DNA of 64,000 nt from an uncultured Nocardioides sp. (lineage in GTDB: Bacteria > Actinomycetota > Actinomycetes > Propionibacteriales > Nocardioidaceae): assembly GCA_902805885.1 (NCBI GenBank), contig CADCUM010000086.1, positions 1-64,000 of the forward strand, given 5' to 3'. The notes under the pieces are model-generated. The model did not search any database. It had not been told where the DNA came from and worked only from the letters and a program-made list of their open reading frames with translations. Shown one piece after another: positions 1-7,591 of this stretch. Numbering within the stretch: the first letter of the stretch is position 1; every line of letters starts with the position of its first letter. The position numbers were made by a program, and so were the translations under genes.

Positions 1-696
1 TCCGGGCAGGAGCGTCATCACGCTGGAGACGTGGGCCACGAGGGTGGGCACGTCGAAGACCATGTCGGCGGTGCTGCCGTCCTGCTTGACGTCGCCGTTG
101 AGGTAGGTCTGCACCTGCCGGCCGTCGGTGAACGCCTGCGGGTCGAGGTCGGTCTCGATCCACGGGCCGATCGGGCAGAACGAGTCGAAGCCCTTCGCGC
201 GGGTGAACTGCACGTCGCTGCGCTGGAGGTCGCGCGCCGTCACGTCGTTGGCGATGGTGTAGCCGAAGATGACGTCGGTCGCCTGCTCGACAGGGACGTC
301 CCGGCAGATGCGTCCGATGACGACGGCGAGCTCCCCCTCGAAGTGCAGGTTGCTGGTCTGGGAGGGGTAGTAGATCGGGTCGCCCGGACCGATGACGGCG
401 GTGTTGGGCTTGAGGAACATCAGCGGCTCGCTCGGCACGTCCGCGCCCATCTCGCTGGCGTGCGCGGCGTAGTTGCGGCCGATCCCGACGATCTTGCTGC
501 GCGGGATGATGGGCGCGAGCAGGCGGACGTCGGCGAGCCGGTGCTGCTCGTCGAGGACCTTGATGCCGACGTAGAGCGGATCGCCGGCCAGGGCCACCAC
601 GACCGAGTCGTCGGACGGCTGGCCGAACTGGTCGACCTCCCCCGTGACCACGCCGAACTGCGGTTCCTCGCCGGTGGTGAATCTCGCGATGCGCAC
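1..696 (-). CDS. Fumarylacetoacetate hydrolase (FAH) family protein, 3' end cut by window edge
   Basis: The reading frame runs off the left edge, so only the N-terminal 232 residues are visible. They begin MRIARFTTGEEPQFGVV and include the FAH-fold core: VGIGRNYAAHASEMG near residue 75, the acidic metal-binding stretch FEGELAVVIG near residue 120, and YTIANDVTARDLQ. FAH enzymes are metal-dependent hydrolases or decarboxylases of acylpyruvate-like substrates in aromatic and other catabolism; the substrate here cannot be told. The start is GTG at 694-696, the only start giving the usual family N-terminus. In related actinobacteria an FAH gene often lies next to gltX, which would sit just off the left edge (inference). 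Confidence 0.85.
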   Translation of the reverse strand, partial: MRIARFTTGEEPQFGVVTGEVDQFGQPSDDSVVVALAGDPLYVGIKVLDEQHRLADVRLLAPIIPRSKIVGIGRNYAAHASEMGADVPSEPLMFLKPNTAVIGPGDPIYYPSQTSNLHFEGELAVVIGRICRDVPVEQATDVIFGYTIANDVTARDLQRSDVQFTRAKGFDSFCPIGPWIETDLDPQAFTDGRQVQTYLNGDVKQDGSTADMVFDVPTLVAHVSSVMTLLPG

Positions 697-774
697 GGGT
701 TCGAGCCTATCGGCCGGTCCGGCGGCACCGCCGGTCCGGTCTCGGGACCTCGGAGCCGGCACTAGGCTCGAGCG

Positions 775-1674
775 GTGCAGGTGCTTCCCCGAGACGTCTG
801 GCAGGCGCGCGCCGCGGCTCACGCCGCCCGGGTCGACTCCTTCGTCGAGCCGCACCTCGCCCGCCGTGCCGACGGACGCAAGCACCCCGTCCACGACTTC
901 CTCTTCACCTACTACTCCCAGCGTCCCGCTCAGCTGCGTCGGTGGCACCCCGGGTTCGGCGTGGGGCTCGAGGACGGCGAGGACTACGACGCGCTCAAGG
1001 GCTACGAGCGGGTCGAGTGCGCAACCCGTCGTACCTCCCACGGGGCTGCGCACTCGACTCGCGTCTCGACGTCGTACGTCGCCTCGCAGCGCCCGCTGCT
1101 CGAGCAGCTGCACGCGCTGCTGACCGCCACCGCCGCGCGCCCCGCCCAGCTGGGCTGCTTCGGCCTGCACGAGTGGGCGATGGTGCACCGGACCGCGGAC
1201 TCGGAGGGCGGCACCCGGCACGACTGGCCGCTGCGGCTCGGCGCCGCGGGGACCGACGCGGTGGTGGAGTCGCACCGCATCGCGTGCTCCCACTTCGACG
1301 CCTACCGGTTCTTCACGCCCACCGCGCGTCCGCTCAACACGCTCAGTCCCGGACGCGACGACCGGGTCGCGTTCGAGCAGCCGGGCTGCCTGCACGCGGG
1401 CATGGACCTCTACAAGCACGCGTTCCGGCTGACCCCGATGGTCTGCTCGGACCTGGTCGCCGACTGCTTCGAGCTCGCTCGGGACATCCGGGTGCTGGAC
1501 ATGCGGGCGGCGCCGTACGACCTCGGTGACCTGGGCGTGGAGCCGGTCCCGATCGAGACGACGGAGGGCAAGGCGGCGTACGTCGAGGCGCAGCGGGGCT
1601 TCGCCGAGCGTGGTGCTCCTCTGCGCGCCCGGCTGGTCGCCGAGTGCGAGCGGCTGCTCGCCGTTCCCGTGTGA
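775..1674 (+). CDS. Putative 3-methyladenine DNA glycosylase-type protein
   Basis: This 299-residue protein begins at a GTG. It contains blocks such as RKHPVHDFLFTYYSQRPAQL, RRWHPGFGVGLED, GCFGLHEWAMVH and CLHAGMDLYKHAF. I recognise it as a conserved actinobacterial family that databases commonly label 3-methyladenine DNA glycosylase. I see no helix-hairpin-helix or other classical glycosylase motif, so the activity is unproven. The many conserved His, Cys, Tyr and Asp residues suggest an enzyme. It is divergent from the FAH gene with 78 bp between the starts. The family call is fairly safe; the reaction is not. Confidence 0.6.
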   Translation: MQVLPRDVWQARAAAHAARVDSFVEPHLARRADGRKHPVHDFLFTYYSQRPAQLRRWHPGFGVGLEDGEDYDALKGYERVECATRRTSHGAAHSTRVSTSYVASQRPLLEQLHALLTATAARPAQLGCFGLHEWAMVHRTADSEGGTRHDWPLRLGAAGTDAVVESHRIACSHFDAYRFFTPTARPLNTLSPGRDDRVAFEQPGCLHAGMDLYKHAFRLTPMVCSDLVADCFELARDIRVLDMRAAPYDLGDLGVEPVPIETTEGKAAYVEAQRGFAERGAPLRARLVAECERLLAVPV

Positions 1675-1918
1675 CGATCACCCGCATGGACCACACGGTC
1701 GGCGGCGCCGACGAGTCCCTCGACCAGCAGGGACGTGCGCGGGACGCCCTTCACGTTCCAGGCACCGGGCTTCCACGAGCGGCACGGCGACGGCGAGATC
1801 GTCCGCTGGGACGGCGTCCCGGTCGAGGGGCAGGCCGACGTGCACTTCCGCCAGGACCTCGGACCCGTCCCACCTTGGAAGAGGCGGGGTCAGGGGGCCT
1901 GCGCGAGGTCGCGTCGCC
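1675..1918. other. Gap with no convincing gene; possible coding remnant
   Basis: This 244-bp gap holds two short overlapping plus-strand frames. One begins ATGGACCACACGGTC at 1686. The other runs from a GTG at 1735 and reads TPFTFQAPGFHERHGDGEIV then RWDGVPVEGQADVHF, which has protein-like composition but no normal end before the convergent sulfotransferase. A frameshift between them would be needed to make one gene. I cannot assign a family. It may be a decayed gene fragment or chance. Confidence 0.25.
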
Positions 1919-2560
1919 TCAGAACTCGTAGCCGAAGGTCTCGATGCTGTCGGCGAAGACCTCCGCCACCCGGTCCCGCGACGCGGAGCTGTAGAGCTCG
2001 CGGTAGTGGCCGGCGGGGCGGGCTTGGCCCTTCGCGCGCGGGAGGTCCGGGCTGCCGGGCAGGTCGAGCTTCTCCCAGACCTCCCGCAGCTCCTCGTCGA
2101 GGTGCTCGTACTGCAGCACCCGGTCGAGGGCGATCCGCCCGCCGATGCGGTACATCCGGCGGTTGTTGGCGAGCTGCTCGATCCACACCTCGGAGACGTA
2201 CTGCTCGAAGTCGGGGAGCTCCGGGCGGTCCTTGTACTTCCAGTAGTAGAGGGAGACCACCGCGTCCCACGGGTTCCGCTCGATGGCGAAGGTGAAGTAG
2301 TCGCGCCACGCGGCCTCGCCCACGACCTCGCGCGCGGCCTTGGCGCCCATGTGGTTGTAGGCCTTGCGGGGAAGGGGCGGCGAGTCGAAGTTCTGCGGGG
2401 GGCAGCCACCGGCGGCGCGCCGGAGCTCCTCGTCCTCGGGACTGATCGCGGTGATGATGTCGTCGGGTCCGCACACCTTCGACAGGGCGATCTCCACACT
2501 GGTCCCCGCGGTCTTGCGGGTCTTGAGGAAGACGAAGCCCCTGGCATGCGACGCGATCAC
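1919..2560 (-). CDS. Sulfotransferase family protein
   Basis: This 213-residue protein begins with GTG and reads MIASHARGFVFLKTRKTAGT. The segment KTRKTAGTSVE at residues 13-23 matches the 5'-phosphosulfate binding loop of PAPS-dependent sulfotransferases, and FAIERNPWDAVVSLYYWK near residue 95 matches the 3'-phosphate motif (R-x-P-x-D). Such enzymes move a sulfate group from PAPS to sugars, lipids or small molecules; the acceptor is unknown. The gene is divergent from the pentapeptide-repeat gene, with 43 bp between the starts, so promoters overlap. It is somewhat shorter than many family members but both cofactor motifs are intact. Confidence 0.8.
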   Translation of the reverse strand: MIASHARGFVFLKTRKTAGTSVEIALSKVCGPDDIITAISPEDEELRRAAGGCPPQNFDSPPLPRKAYNHMGAKAAREVVGEAAWRDYFTFAIERNPWDAVVSLYYWKYKDRPELPDFEQYVSEVWIEQLANNRRMYRIGGRIALDRVLQYEHLDEELREVWEKLDLPGSPDLPRAKGQARPAGHYRELYSSASRDRVAEVFADSIETFGYEF

Positions 2561-2603
2561 GGGCCCGACCCTATCCGTCGGCGACTGGCTACCGTGCCTT
2601 CCC

Positions 2604-3224
2604 ATGACGGAGAACGCGAGCGAGCCGATGAACGCCTCCGCGCAGGACTTCCGGGACGAGGACTGGTACGGCGAGGAGCTCGGCGCGGCGCGTTTCCGTG
2701 GCTGCACCTTCACCGGCGTCGACTTCTCCGAGGCGTCGACAGCAGGCGCCGTGTTCGAGGAGTGCACGTTCCACGGCTGCCGGTTCAGCTCCTCGACGCA
2801 CACCGCCACGGCGTTCGTCGCCTGCGACGTCCGGCGCACGTCGTTCTTCGACGCCACCCTCGACGGCTGCAAGCTCTCGGGGACCGTGTTCACCGAGTGC
2901 GTGCTGCGGCCGATGAGGGTGGTCGGCGGCCAGTGGCAGGGCGTCACCGTTCGAGGGACGAACCTCGCCAGGCTCGATCTCAGCGGGCTCGACCTCCGCG
3001 AGGCCGACCTTTCCGGGAGCGACCTGACCGCCACCGTCCTCGCCCGCGCTCGACTGGACCGGGCCTCGCTCCGGCAGAGCACCCTCGACCTGGCCGACCT
3101 GCGCGGGGCCGTGCTGGACGGTGCCGACCTCACCGCGGCCAGGCTGCGTCGTACCCGCGTGGACCTCGCCGGCGCCGTCCTGCTCGCCGAGCTGCAGGGG
3201 GCGGACGTCGACACCTCGGTCTAG
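2604..3224 (+). CDS. Pentapeptide-repeat protein
   Basis: The 206-residue product has an acidic N-terminus followed by tandem A(D/N)LXX-type pentapeptides. The clearest run is from about residue 120 to the end, for example LARLDLSGLDLREADLSGSD and LADLRGAVLDGADLTAARL. The first half carries degenerate F-centred repeats (FRGCTFTGVDF, FEECTFHGCRF). This predicts a right-handed quadrilateral beta-helix. Some family members (Qnr/MfpA) mimic DNA and protect gyrase; this link is only possible here. There is no signal peptide, so it is cytoplasmic. The ATG at 2604 is the first good start. Confidence 0.85.
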   Translation: MTENASEPMNASAQDFRDEDWYGEELGAARFRGCTFTGVDFSEASTAGAVFEECTFHGCRFSSSTHTATAFVACDVRRTSFFDATLDGCKLSGTVFTECVLRPMRVVGGQWQGVTVRGTNLARLDLSGLDLREADLSGSDLTATVLARARLDRASLRQSTLDLADLRGAVLDGADLTAARLRRTRVDLAGAVLLAELQGADVDTSV

Positions 3225-3248
3225 GCGCCGGGTCGTCCAGGCATCGGT

Positions 3249-3818
3249 TCAGGACGGCAGGCGTCCGCGCAGGCCGTCGAGGACGAGACCCAGCCCGAGG
3301 TCGAAGTCCGGGATGGAGTCCAGGGCCCGGTCGACGGCGCCGGCGCTGATCGCCTGGCGGGCCGTCTGCTCCTCGAAGGTGTGGCCGAAGACGTAGTGCA
3401 GCAGCGTCCGGCTGCCCACGGCGACCAGCTCGGCGTCGGCACCGGCGGCGGCCAGGACGCGCTCCAGCTCGCGCGCCGGGCCCTGGGCGCCGAGGCCGAA
3501 CGCCCAGGCGGTGGCGACCACGTCGGCGCCGTCGGTGACCGCCAGCATCGCCTCGCGCAGGTCACCGCAGACCTCGCGCAGCCGTTCGGTCGCCCCGTGC
3601 GAGCCGGACGGGAGGCCGCCACGCGTGGCCGGGCCCCGCACGAGGATCTCGTCCGCCACCGCCGCGAGCAGGGTCTGCTTGTTCTCGAAGTGGTGGTAGA
3701 TCGCGCTCGGCTGGACGCGGAGCTCGGTGCCGAGCCGCCGCATCGTGAGGGCCGCCAGCCCGTGGGCGTCGAGCAGCTGGACGGCGTGCGCGAGGACGTC
3801 TGCCCGGTGGTGCGGCAC
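3249..3818 (-). CDS. TetR-family transcriptional regulator (BioQ-like candidate)
   Basis: This 189-residue protein starts at GTG. It has a TetR N-terminal helix-turn-helix (ALTMRRLGTELRVQPSAIYH then HFENKQTLLAAVADEI, residues 23-58) and an all-helical C-terminal ligand domain. A 13-bp inverted repeat, TGAAC-AGC-GTTCA, lies 50 bp upstream of its start, as expected for autoregulation. The same half-sites with the same spacing occur in front of bioY at 11086-11106. From memory, actinobacterial BioQ repressors use TGAAC-N3-GTTCA-like sites, so this gene may encode the biotin regulator. That is an inference from motif sharing, not from protein identity. Confidence 0.85.
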   Translation of the reverse strand: MPHHRADVLAHAVQLLDAHGLAALTMRRLGTELRVQPSAIYHHFENKQTLLAAVADEILVRGPATRGGLPSGSHGATERLREVCGDLREAMLAVTDGADVVATAWAFGLGAQGPARELERVLAAAGADAELVAVGSRTLLHYVFGHTFEEQTARQAISAGAVDRALDSIPDFDLGLGLVLDGLRGRLPS

Positions 3819-3868
3819 CCGACCTCCCTGCCTCCGGCCGCCGGTCGGCGACGCCGGGCACCTTAACG

Positions 3869-3881
3869 TGAACAGCGTTCA
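3869..3881. promoter_or_regulatory. Inverted repeat, probable operator of the adjacent TetR gene
   Basis: The sequence TGAACAGCGTTCA is an inverted repeat with 5-bp arms and a 3-bp centre. It lies in the 5' region of the TetR gene that starts at 3818. It shares both half-sites and spacing with the centre of the palindrome upstream of bioY. Confidence 0.65.
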
Positions 3882-3926
3882 GTCGAGGCGGGCCGGGCGA
3901 CGCTCACGTCGTGGGTCGGGCCGAGG

Positions 3927-4490
3927 TCAGGCGGCGGCGTCAGCGGGGTCGTGCGCGACGAGCTCCTGGACCGCGTCGAGCAGCCGCCGCACGAGCGCGT
4001 CGTCGGCCAGCACGTCGCCCTCCATGGCGGGGACGTCGGCGACGATGTGCTCCGGGACGACCGCGCCGGCGATGCGCGCGGAGTGGCGCGCGTGCTCGTG
4101 GGCCCACTTGCCGCCGTACGGCGTGGGGGTGGCCCCGACGGCCGCGAACGGCTTGCCGACGATGGCGCCCTGTCCGTAGGGCCGGGACAGCCAGTCGATG
4201 GCGTTGTTGAGCACGGCCGGCATGGTGCCGTTGTACTCCGGCGTCACGGCCAGGACGCGGTCCGCGGCGGCCACGGCCTCGCGGAGCGCCACGGCGCTCG
4301 CGGGCGCATCGTCACCGTCGATCTCCTCGTTGTAGAACGGCACGGCGTCGAGCCCCTCCACCACGTCGAGGACGATCCCGTCGGGAGCGTTGTCCCGCAG
4401 GTGCTCGGCGATGCGGCGGTTGAGGCTCTCGGCGCGCAGGCTGCCGAGGAGGACGGCGACACGGGTCTGGTTCTGGGTAGTCATGACCAT
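3927..4490 (-). CDS. NADPH-dependent FMN reductase family protein
   Basis: This 187-residue flavodoxin-like protein has the family signature LLGSLRAESLNRRIAEHL near the N-terminus, the flavin-binding block TPEYNGTMPAVLNNAIDW and then SRPYGQGAIVGKP. Such enzymes pass electrons from NAD(P)H to FMN or quinones and often act in stress responses. Two in-frame ATG codons (4490 and 4484) are possible; the longer form is given. It is divergent from a TetR gene across a 22-bp near-perfect palindrome, so repression and induction by that regulator are likely. Confidence 0.88.
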   Translation of the reverse strand: MVMTTQNQTRVAVLLGSLRAESLNRRIAEHLRDNAPDGIVLDVVEGLDAVPFYNEEIDGDDAPASAVALREAVAAADRVLAVTPEYNGTMPAVLNNAIDWLSRPYGQGAIVGKPFAAVGATPTPYGGKWAHEHARHSARIAGAVVPEHIVADVPAMEGDVLADDALVRRLLDAVQELVAHDPADAAA

Positions 4491-4491
4491 C

Positions 4492-4513
4492 GAAACGGAC
4501 CGCGGTCCGCTTC
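4492..4513. promoter_or_regulatory. Palindromic operator between FMN reductase and TetR genes
   Basis: A 14-bp perfect palindrome, CGGACCGCGGTCCG (4496-4509), sits inside a 22-bp palindrome with one mismatched pair. It starts 2 bp upstream of the reductase start codon and lies about 65 bp before the TetR start. Its position suggests that the TetR protein at 4576 binds here and represses both genes. Confidence 0.7.
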
Positions 4514-4575
4514 TATTCCCTCGTCCTCCAGGGTTTCCGGATGCCGCCTGCGCGCGGCGTCCCTACGCTGGTCGG

Positions 4576-5166
4576 GTGATCCGCCCGCTCCCCCTCCTCG
4601 ACGAGCCCACCCCCGAGCGGTCGGACGCCGCTCGCAACCGCGAGGCGATCCTCGCGGCGGCGCTGCGACTCGTGGAGCACTGCGGTGTCGACGGCGTCTC
4701 CATGGAGGCGGTCGCCGCGGAGGCCGGAGTCGGGAAGGGCACGGTCTTCCGCCGTTTCGAGACCCGCGAGGGCCTGATGGCCGCCGTGCTCAACCTCTCG
4801 GAGACCGAGTGGCAGGCCGCGGTGCTGTCGGGCCCTCCACCCCTCGGCCCGGGCGCACCGCCGATGGACCGCCTGCTGGCCTTCGGCCACTCGCGCCTGC
4901 GTCTCAACCTGACCCACGGTGCGCTGATCCGGGCAGCCGGGCGGGCAGGGGCCCGGTCGTACGCCGCCGTGTCCTTCGCGTCCATGCACGTCCGATACCT
5001 GCTGGGCGAGCTGGGCGTGCGCGGCGACCTGCCGGTGCTGGCCACTGCGCTCCTCGCCCCGCTCGAGGTGGTCGTGCTGGAGCAGCAGGTGGAGATGGAG
5101 CACATGTCGCTGGAGCGGATCGAGGTGGGCTGGGACGACCTCGTACGCCGCGTGGTGGGCGCCTGA
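4576..5166 (+). CDS. TetR/AcrR-family transcriptional regulator
   Basis: The 196-residue product starts at GTG 4576. Residues 18-62 form a TetR helix-turn-helix domain (AARNREAILAAALRLVEHCG, MEAVAAEAGVGKGTVFRRF). The C-terminal part is helical and probably binds a ligand. It is divergent from the FMN reductase gene and separated from it by a palindromic operator, so it probably represses the reductase and itself. The effector is unknown; quinones or other electrophiles would suit the target. It converges on cimA, with only 6 bp between the ends. Confidence 0.88.
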   Translation: MIRPLPLLDEPTPERSDAARNREAILAAALRLVEHCGVDGVSMEAVAAEAGVGKGTVFRRFETREGLMAAVLNLSETEWQAAVLSGPPPLGPGAPPMDRLLAFGHSRLRLNLTHGALIRAAGRAGARSYAAVSFASMHVRYLLGELGVRGDLPVLATALLAPLEVVVLEQQVEMEHMSLERIEVGWDDLVRRVVGA

Positions 5167-5172
5167 CAGCGG

Positions 5173-6765
5173 TCAGCGGTGGTGGCGGCGCAGGCCGAAC
5201 GTCAGCCCGTCCACGAGCGCCTGCCACGACGCCTCGATGACGTTGTGGCCGACACCGACGGTGACCCAGGAGCCCTCCCCGTCGCTGGTCTCGATCAGCA
5301 CCCGGGTGATCGCGTCGGTGCCGTGCCCGCCCGGCAGCGAGGGGTCGAGGATGCGCACCTTGTAGTCGATCAGCTCGAACGTCGCCACCTCGGGGAACGC
5401 CTGTCCGATCGCCTCGCGCAGCGCCGCGTCGAGGGCGTTGACGGGTCCGTTGCCCTCCGCGGTGACGACGTACCGGGCCCCCTCCCGACGCAGACGGACG
5501 GTGGCCTCGGAGACCGCCTCCCCGTCGGTGCGCGTCTCGGTGATCACCCGCCAGGACTCGACGTCGAAGTACTGCGGGCGCCGGCCCTCGACCTCCTCGG
5601 CGAGCAGCAGCTCGAACGACGCGTCGGCCGCCTCGAAGGTGTAGCCGGTCTGCTCCATCGCCTTGACCCGGTCGGTCACGCGCGTCACGAGGTCACGGTC
5701 CTCGGACAGGTCGTAGCCCAGCTCGCGACCCTTGAGCTCGATGGAGGCGCGGCCGGCCATGTCCGAGACCAGCAGCCTCATGTCGTTGCCGACGCCGACC
5801 GGGTCCATGTGCTGGTAGAGGTCGGGGTCGACCTTGATCGCGCTGGCGTGCAGCCCCGCCTTGTGGGCGAAGGCGGAGGTGCCGACGTACGGCTGTCGCG
5901 AGGCGGGCGGGACGTTGGTGACCTCCGCGACGGCGTGGGCGATCCGCGTGGCCTCGCGGAGCAGGCCCGGCGGGAGCACCCGCCTGTCCAGCTTCAGCTC
6001 GAGGTTGGCGACGACCGCGACGAGGTCGGCGTTGCCGGTGCGCTCGCCGTAGCCGTTGAGGGTGCCCTGGACGTGGGTGGCGCCGGCGTCGACGGCGGCG
6101 AGGGTGTTGGCCACGGCGCAGCCCGTGTCGTTGTGGCAGTGGATGCCGACGCGGGCGCCGGTGGTGTCGATGACGTCCTGGACCACGCCTCCCACCCAGT
6201 CCGGCAGCATCCCGCCGTTGGTGTCGCACAGGGCCACCACCTCGGCACCGGCCTCCACCGCCGTGCGGAGGACCTCCAACGCGTAGGCGCGGTTGCCGCG
6301 GTAGCCGTCGAAGAAGTGCTCGGCGTCGAGGAACACCGTCTGCCCTTCCTCGCGCAGGTGGGTGACGGTGTCGCGGACCATCGCGAGGTTCTCCTCGAGC
6401 GTGGTCCGCAGCGCGAGCTCGACGTGGCGGTCGTGGGACTTCGCGACCAGGGTGACCACGGACGCGCCCGAGTCGCGCAGCGCCGCGACCAGCGGGTCGT
6501 CCGCCGCCGCCGTCCCGGCACGTCGGGTCGCGCCGAAGGCAGCCAGCCGGGCGTGGCGCAGGTCGAGGTCGTCCTGCGCGCGGCGGAAGAACTCGGTGTC
6601 CTTGGGGTTGGCCCCCGGCCACCCGCCCTCGATGAACCCGACGCCCAGGTCGTCGAGCTGGCGCGCGATCGCGAGCTTGTCGGCGACCGAGAGGCTCAGC
6701 CCCTCCTGCTGGGCGCCGTCGCGCAGGGTGGTGTCGTAGACGTGGAACTCACCGTGCAGGTCCAT
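5173..6765 (-). CDS. cimA: (R)-citramalate synthase
   Basis: This 530-residue enzyme condenses pyruvate with acetyl-CoA to citramalate, the first step of the threonine-independent route to isoleucine. The HMGL-like TIM barrel carries YDTTLRDGAQQEG (residues 10-22), GTLNGYGERTGNADL and the metal site HCHN (209-212). The C-terminal 100 residues form the LeuA-type allosteric domain. Length and motifs fit the CimA branch of the alpha-isopropylmalate synthase family. The ATG at 6765 follows a GAGGAAG ribosome site. A leader peptide and terminator lie just upstream. The leuB, ilvE and ilv genes in the window supply later steps. Confidence 0.92.
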   Translation of the reverse strand: MDLHGEFHVYDTTLRDGAQQEGLSLSVADKLAIARQLDDLGVGFIEGGWPGANPKDTEFFRRAQDDLDLRHARLAAFGATRRAGTAAADDPLVAALRDSGASVVTLVAKSHDRHVELALRTTLEENLAMVRDTVTHLREEGQTVFLDAEHFFDGYRGNRAYALEVLRTAVEAGAEVVALCDTNGGMLPDWVGGVVQDVIDTTGARVGIHCHNDTGCAVANTLAAVDAGATHVQGTLNGYGERTGNADLVAVVANLELKLDRRVLPPGLLREATRIAHAVAEVTNVPPASRQPYVGTSAFAHKAGLHASAIKVDPDLYQHMDPVGVGNDMRLLVSDMAGRASIELKGRELGYDLSEDRDLVTRVTDRVKAMEQTGYTFEAADASFELLLAEEVEGRRPQYFDVESWRVITETRTDGEAVSEATVRLRREGARYVVTAEGNGPVNALDAALREAIGQAFPEVATFELIDYKVRILDPSLPGGHGTDAITRVLIETSDGEGSWVTVGVGHNVIEASWQALVDGLTFGLRRHHR

Positions 6766-6810
6766 CGAGGCTTCCTCGGTCCGGGGTCTGGGAGAGGGTG
6801 ACGGGTGGAG

Positions 6811-6842
6811 CAACAAAAAGACCTCTCGGGAGACGAGAGGTC
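6811..6842 (-). terminator. Attenuator terminator upstream of cimA
   Basis: A 9-bp perfect stem (GACCTCTCG / CGAGAGGTC, 6820-6842) is followed in the transcript by a run of five U. It lies between the leader peptide and cimA, 46 bp before the cimA start. A second, 11-bp perfect hairpin (GCGCGACGGAG / CTCCGTCGCGC, 6844-6869) abuts it and overlaps the leader stop codon. This is the layout of an amino-acid attenuator. Confidence 0.82.
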
Positions 6843-6868
6843 GGCGCGACGGAGGGTGCTCCGTCGCG

Positions 6869-6901
6869 CTAGGCGATGATGACGATCGTGCGGCTGGCCA
6901 C
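6869..6901 (-). CDS. Leader peptide of the cimA attenuator
   Basis: A 10-codon frame starting with GTG reads MASRTIVIIA and stops at TAG. Four consecutive codons are ATC GTC ATC ATC (Ile-Val-Ile-Ile), the branched-chain amino acids whose supply depends on cimA. It is followed at once by two hairpins, the second with a U-run. Stalling at the Ile/Val codons when charged tRNA is short would be expected to favour an antiterminator. The leader's own ribosome site is weak, so its start codon is less certain than the codon run. Confidence 0.75.
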   Translation of the reverse strand: MASRTIVIIA

Positions 6902-6985
6902 GGCCCCATGCTGCCACGGCGCCGCCGGGAGCGGGCTGCGTCTCGGGATGCGGCACCGCGCCCTCCCGCGACGGGTCCGCCGCCC

Positions 6986-7591
6986 TCAGTCGTCGAAGCC
7001 GCGGGCGGCGAGCGCGTCGCCCATCTCGTCCGCGCGCCGCAGCGCGCCGACGATGAGGGGTACGGCGAAGGCGCGGGCGCTGGCACCGCGTCCCCGGGCG
7101 TGCTGCGCCTCCCGGACCTCCCCGGCCAGCTCGAGGACCAGTGGAACGCTGCGGATGCCGAGGCTGAGCAGCAGGCCGACGCGCTCGGGGTCGACGCCCG
7201 TGAACCGCAGGCGGCGGGCGAGCCCCACCACGACGTCGATGAGGTCGGTGGTCCGGGTGGTCAGCGTGACGAGGTTGGCGAGCAGCACCAGGGCCAGGAG
7301 CACGCCCACGACGACGGCGGCGCGATCCCAGCCGGCGACCACCACCTGGAAGACGCCGAGCGGGACGGCCACCCACAGGAGCGGGCGCACGGACGCCCAG
7401 AGCAGGGACAACGGCAGCCGCGCCACGGCGTACCCGGCCAGGACGCAGGCGACGAGTGCGGCTGCCCGGACGGGGGTCCCGACCATGACGGACACGGCGC
7501 CGACGACGGCCAGGCCGGCGAGCTTGACCCCGGCGGGAAGTCGGTGGACCACGGACGTGCCCGGACGGTAGAGCCCGACGACGCCGGTCAC
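6986..7591 (-). CDS. bioN: ECF biotin transporter transmembrane T protein (EcfT/BioN)
   Basis: This 201-residue integral membrane protein has 4-5 hydrophobic spans and ends with the coupling region of the CbiQ/EcfT family (LAGEVREAQHARGRGASA, with the ARG motif). It couples the ATPase to the S component during biotin import. The GTG start overlaps the bioM stop by 4 bp (GTGA), so the two are translationally coupled. It is the last gene of the bioY-ligase-thiolase-bioM-bioN operon. Confidence 0.88.
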   Translation of the reverse strand: MTGVVGLYRPGTSVVHRLPAGVKLAGLAVVGAVSVMVGTPVRAAALVACVLAGYAVARLPLSLLWASVRPLLWVAVPLGVFQVVVAGWDRAAVVVGVLLALVLLANLVTLTTRTTDLIDVVVGLARRLRFTGVDPERVGLLLSLGIRSVPLVLELAGEVREAQHARGRGASARAFAVPLIVGALRRADEMGDALAARGFDD

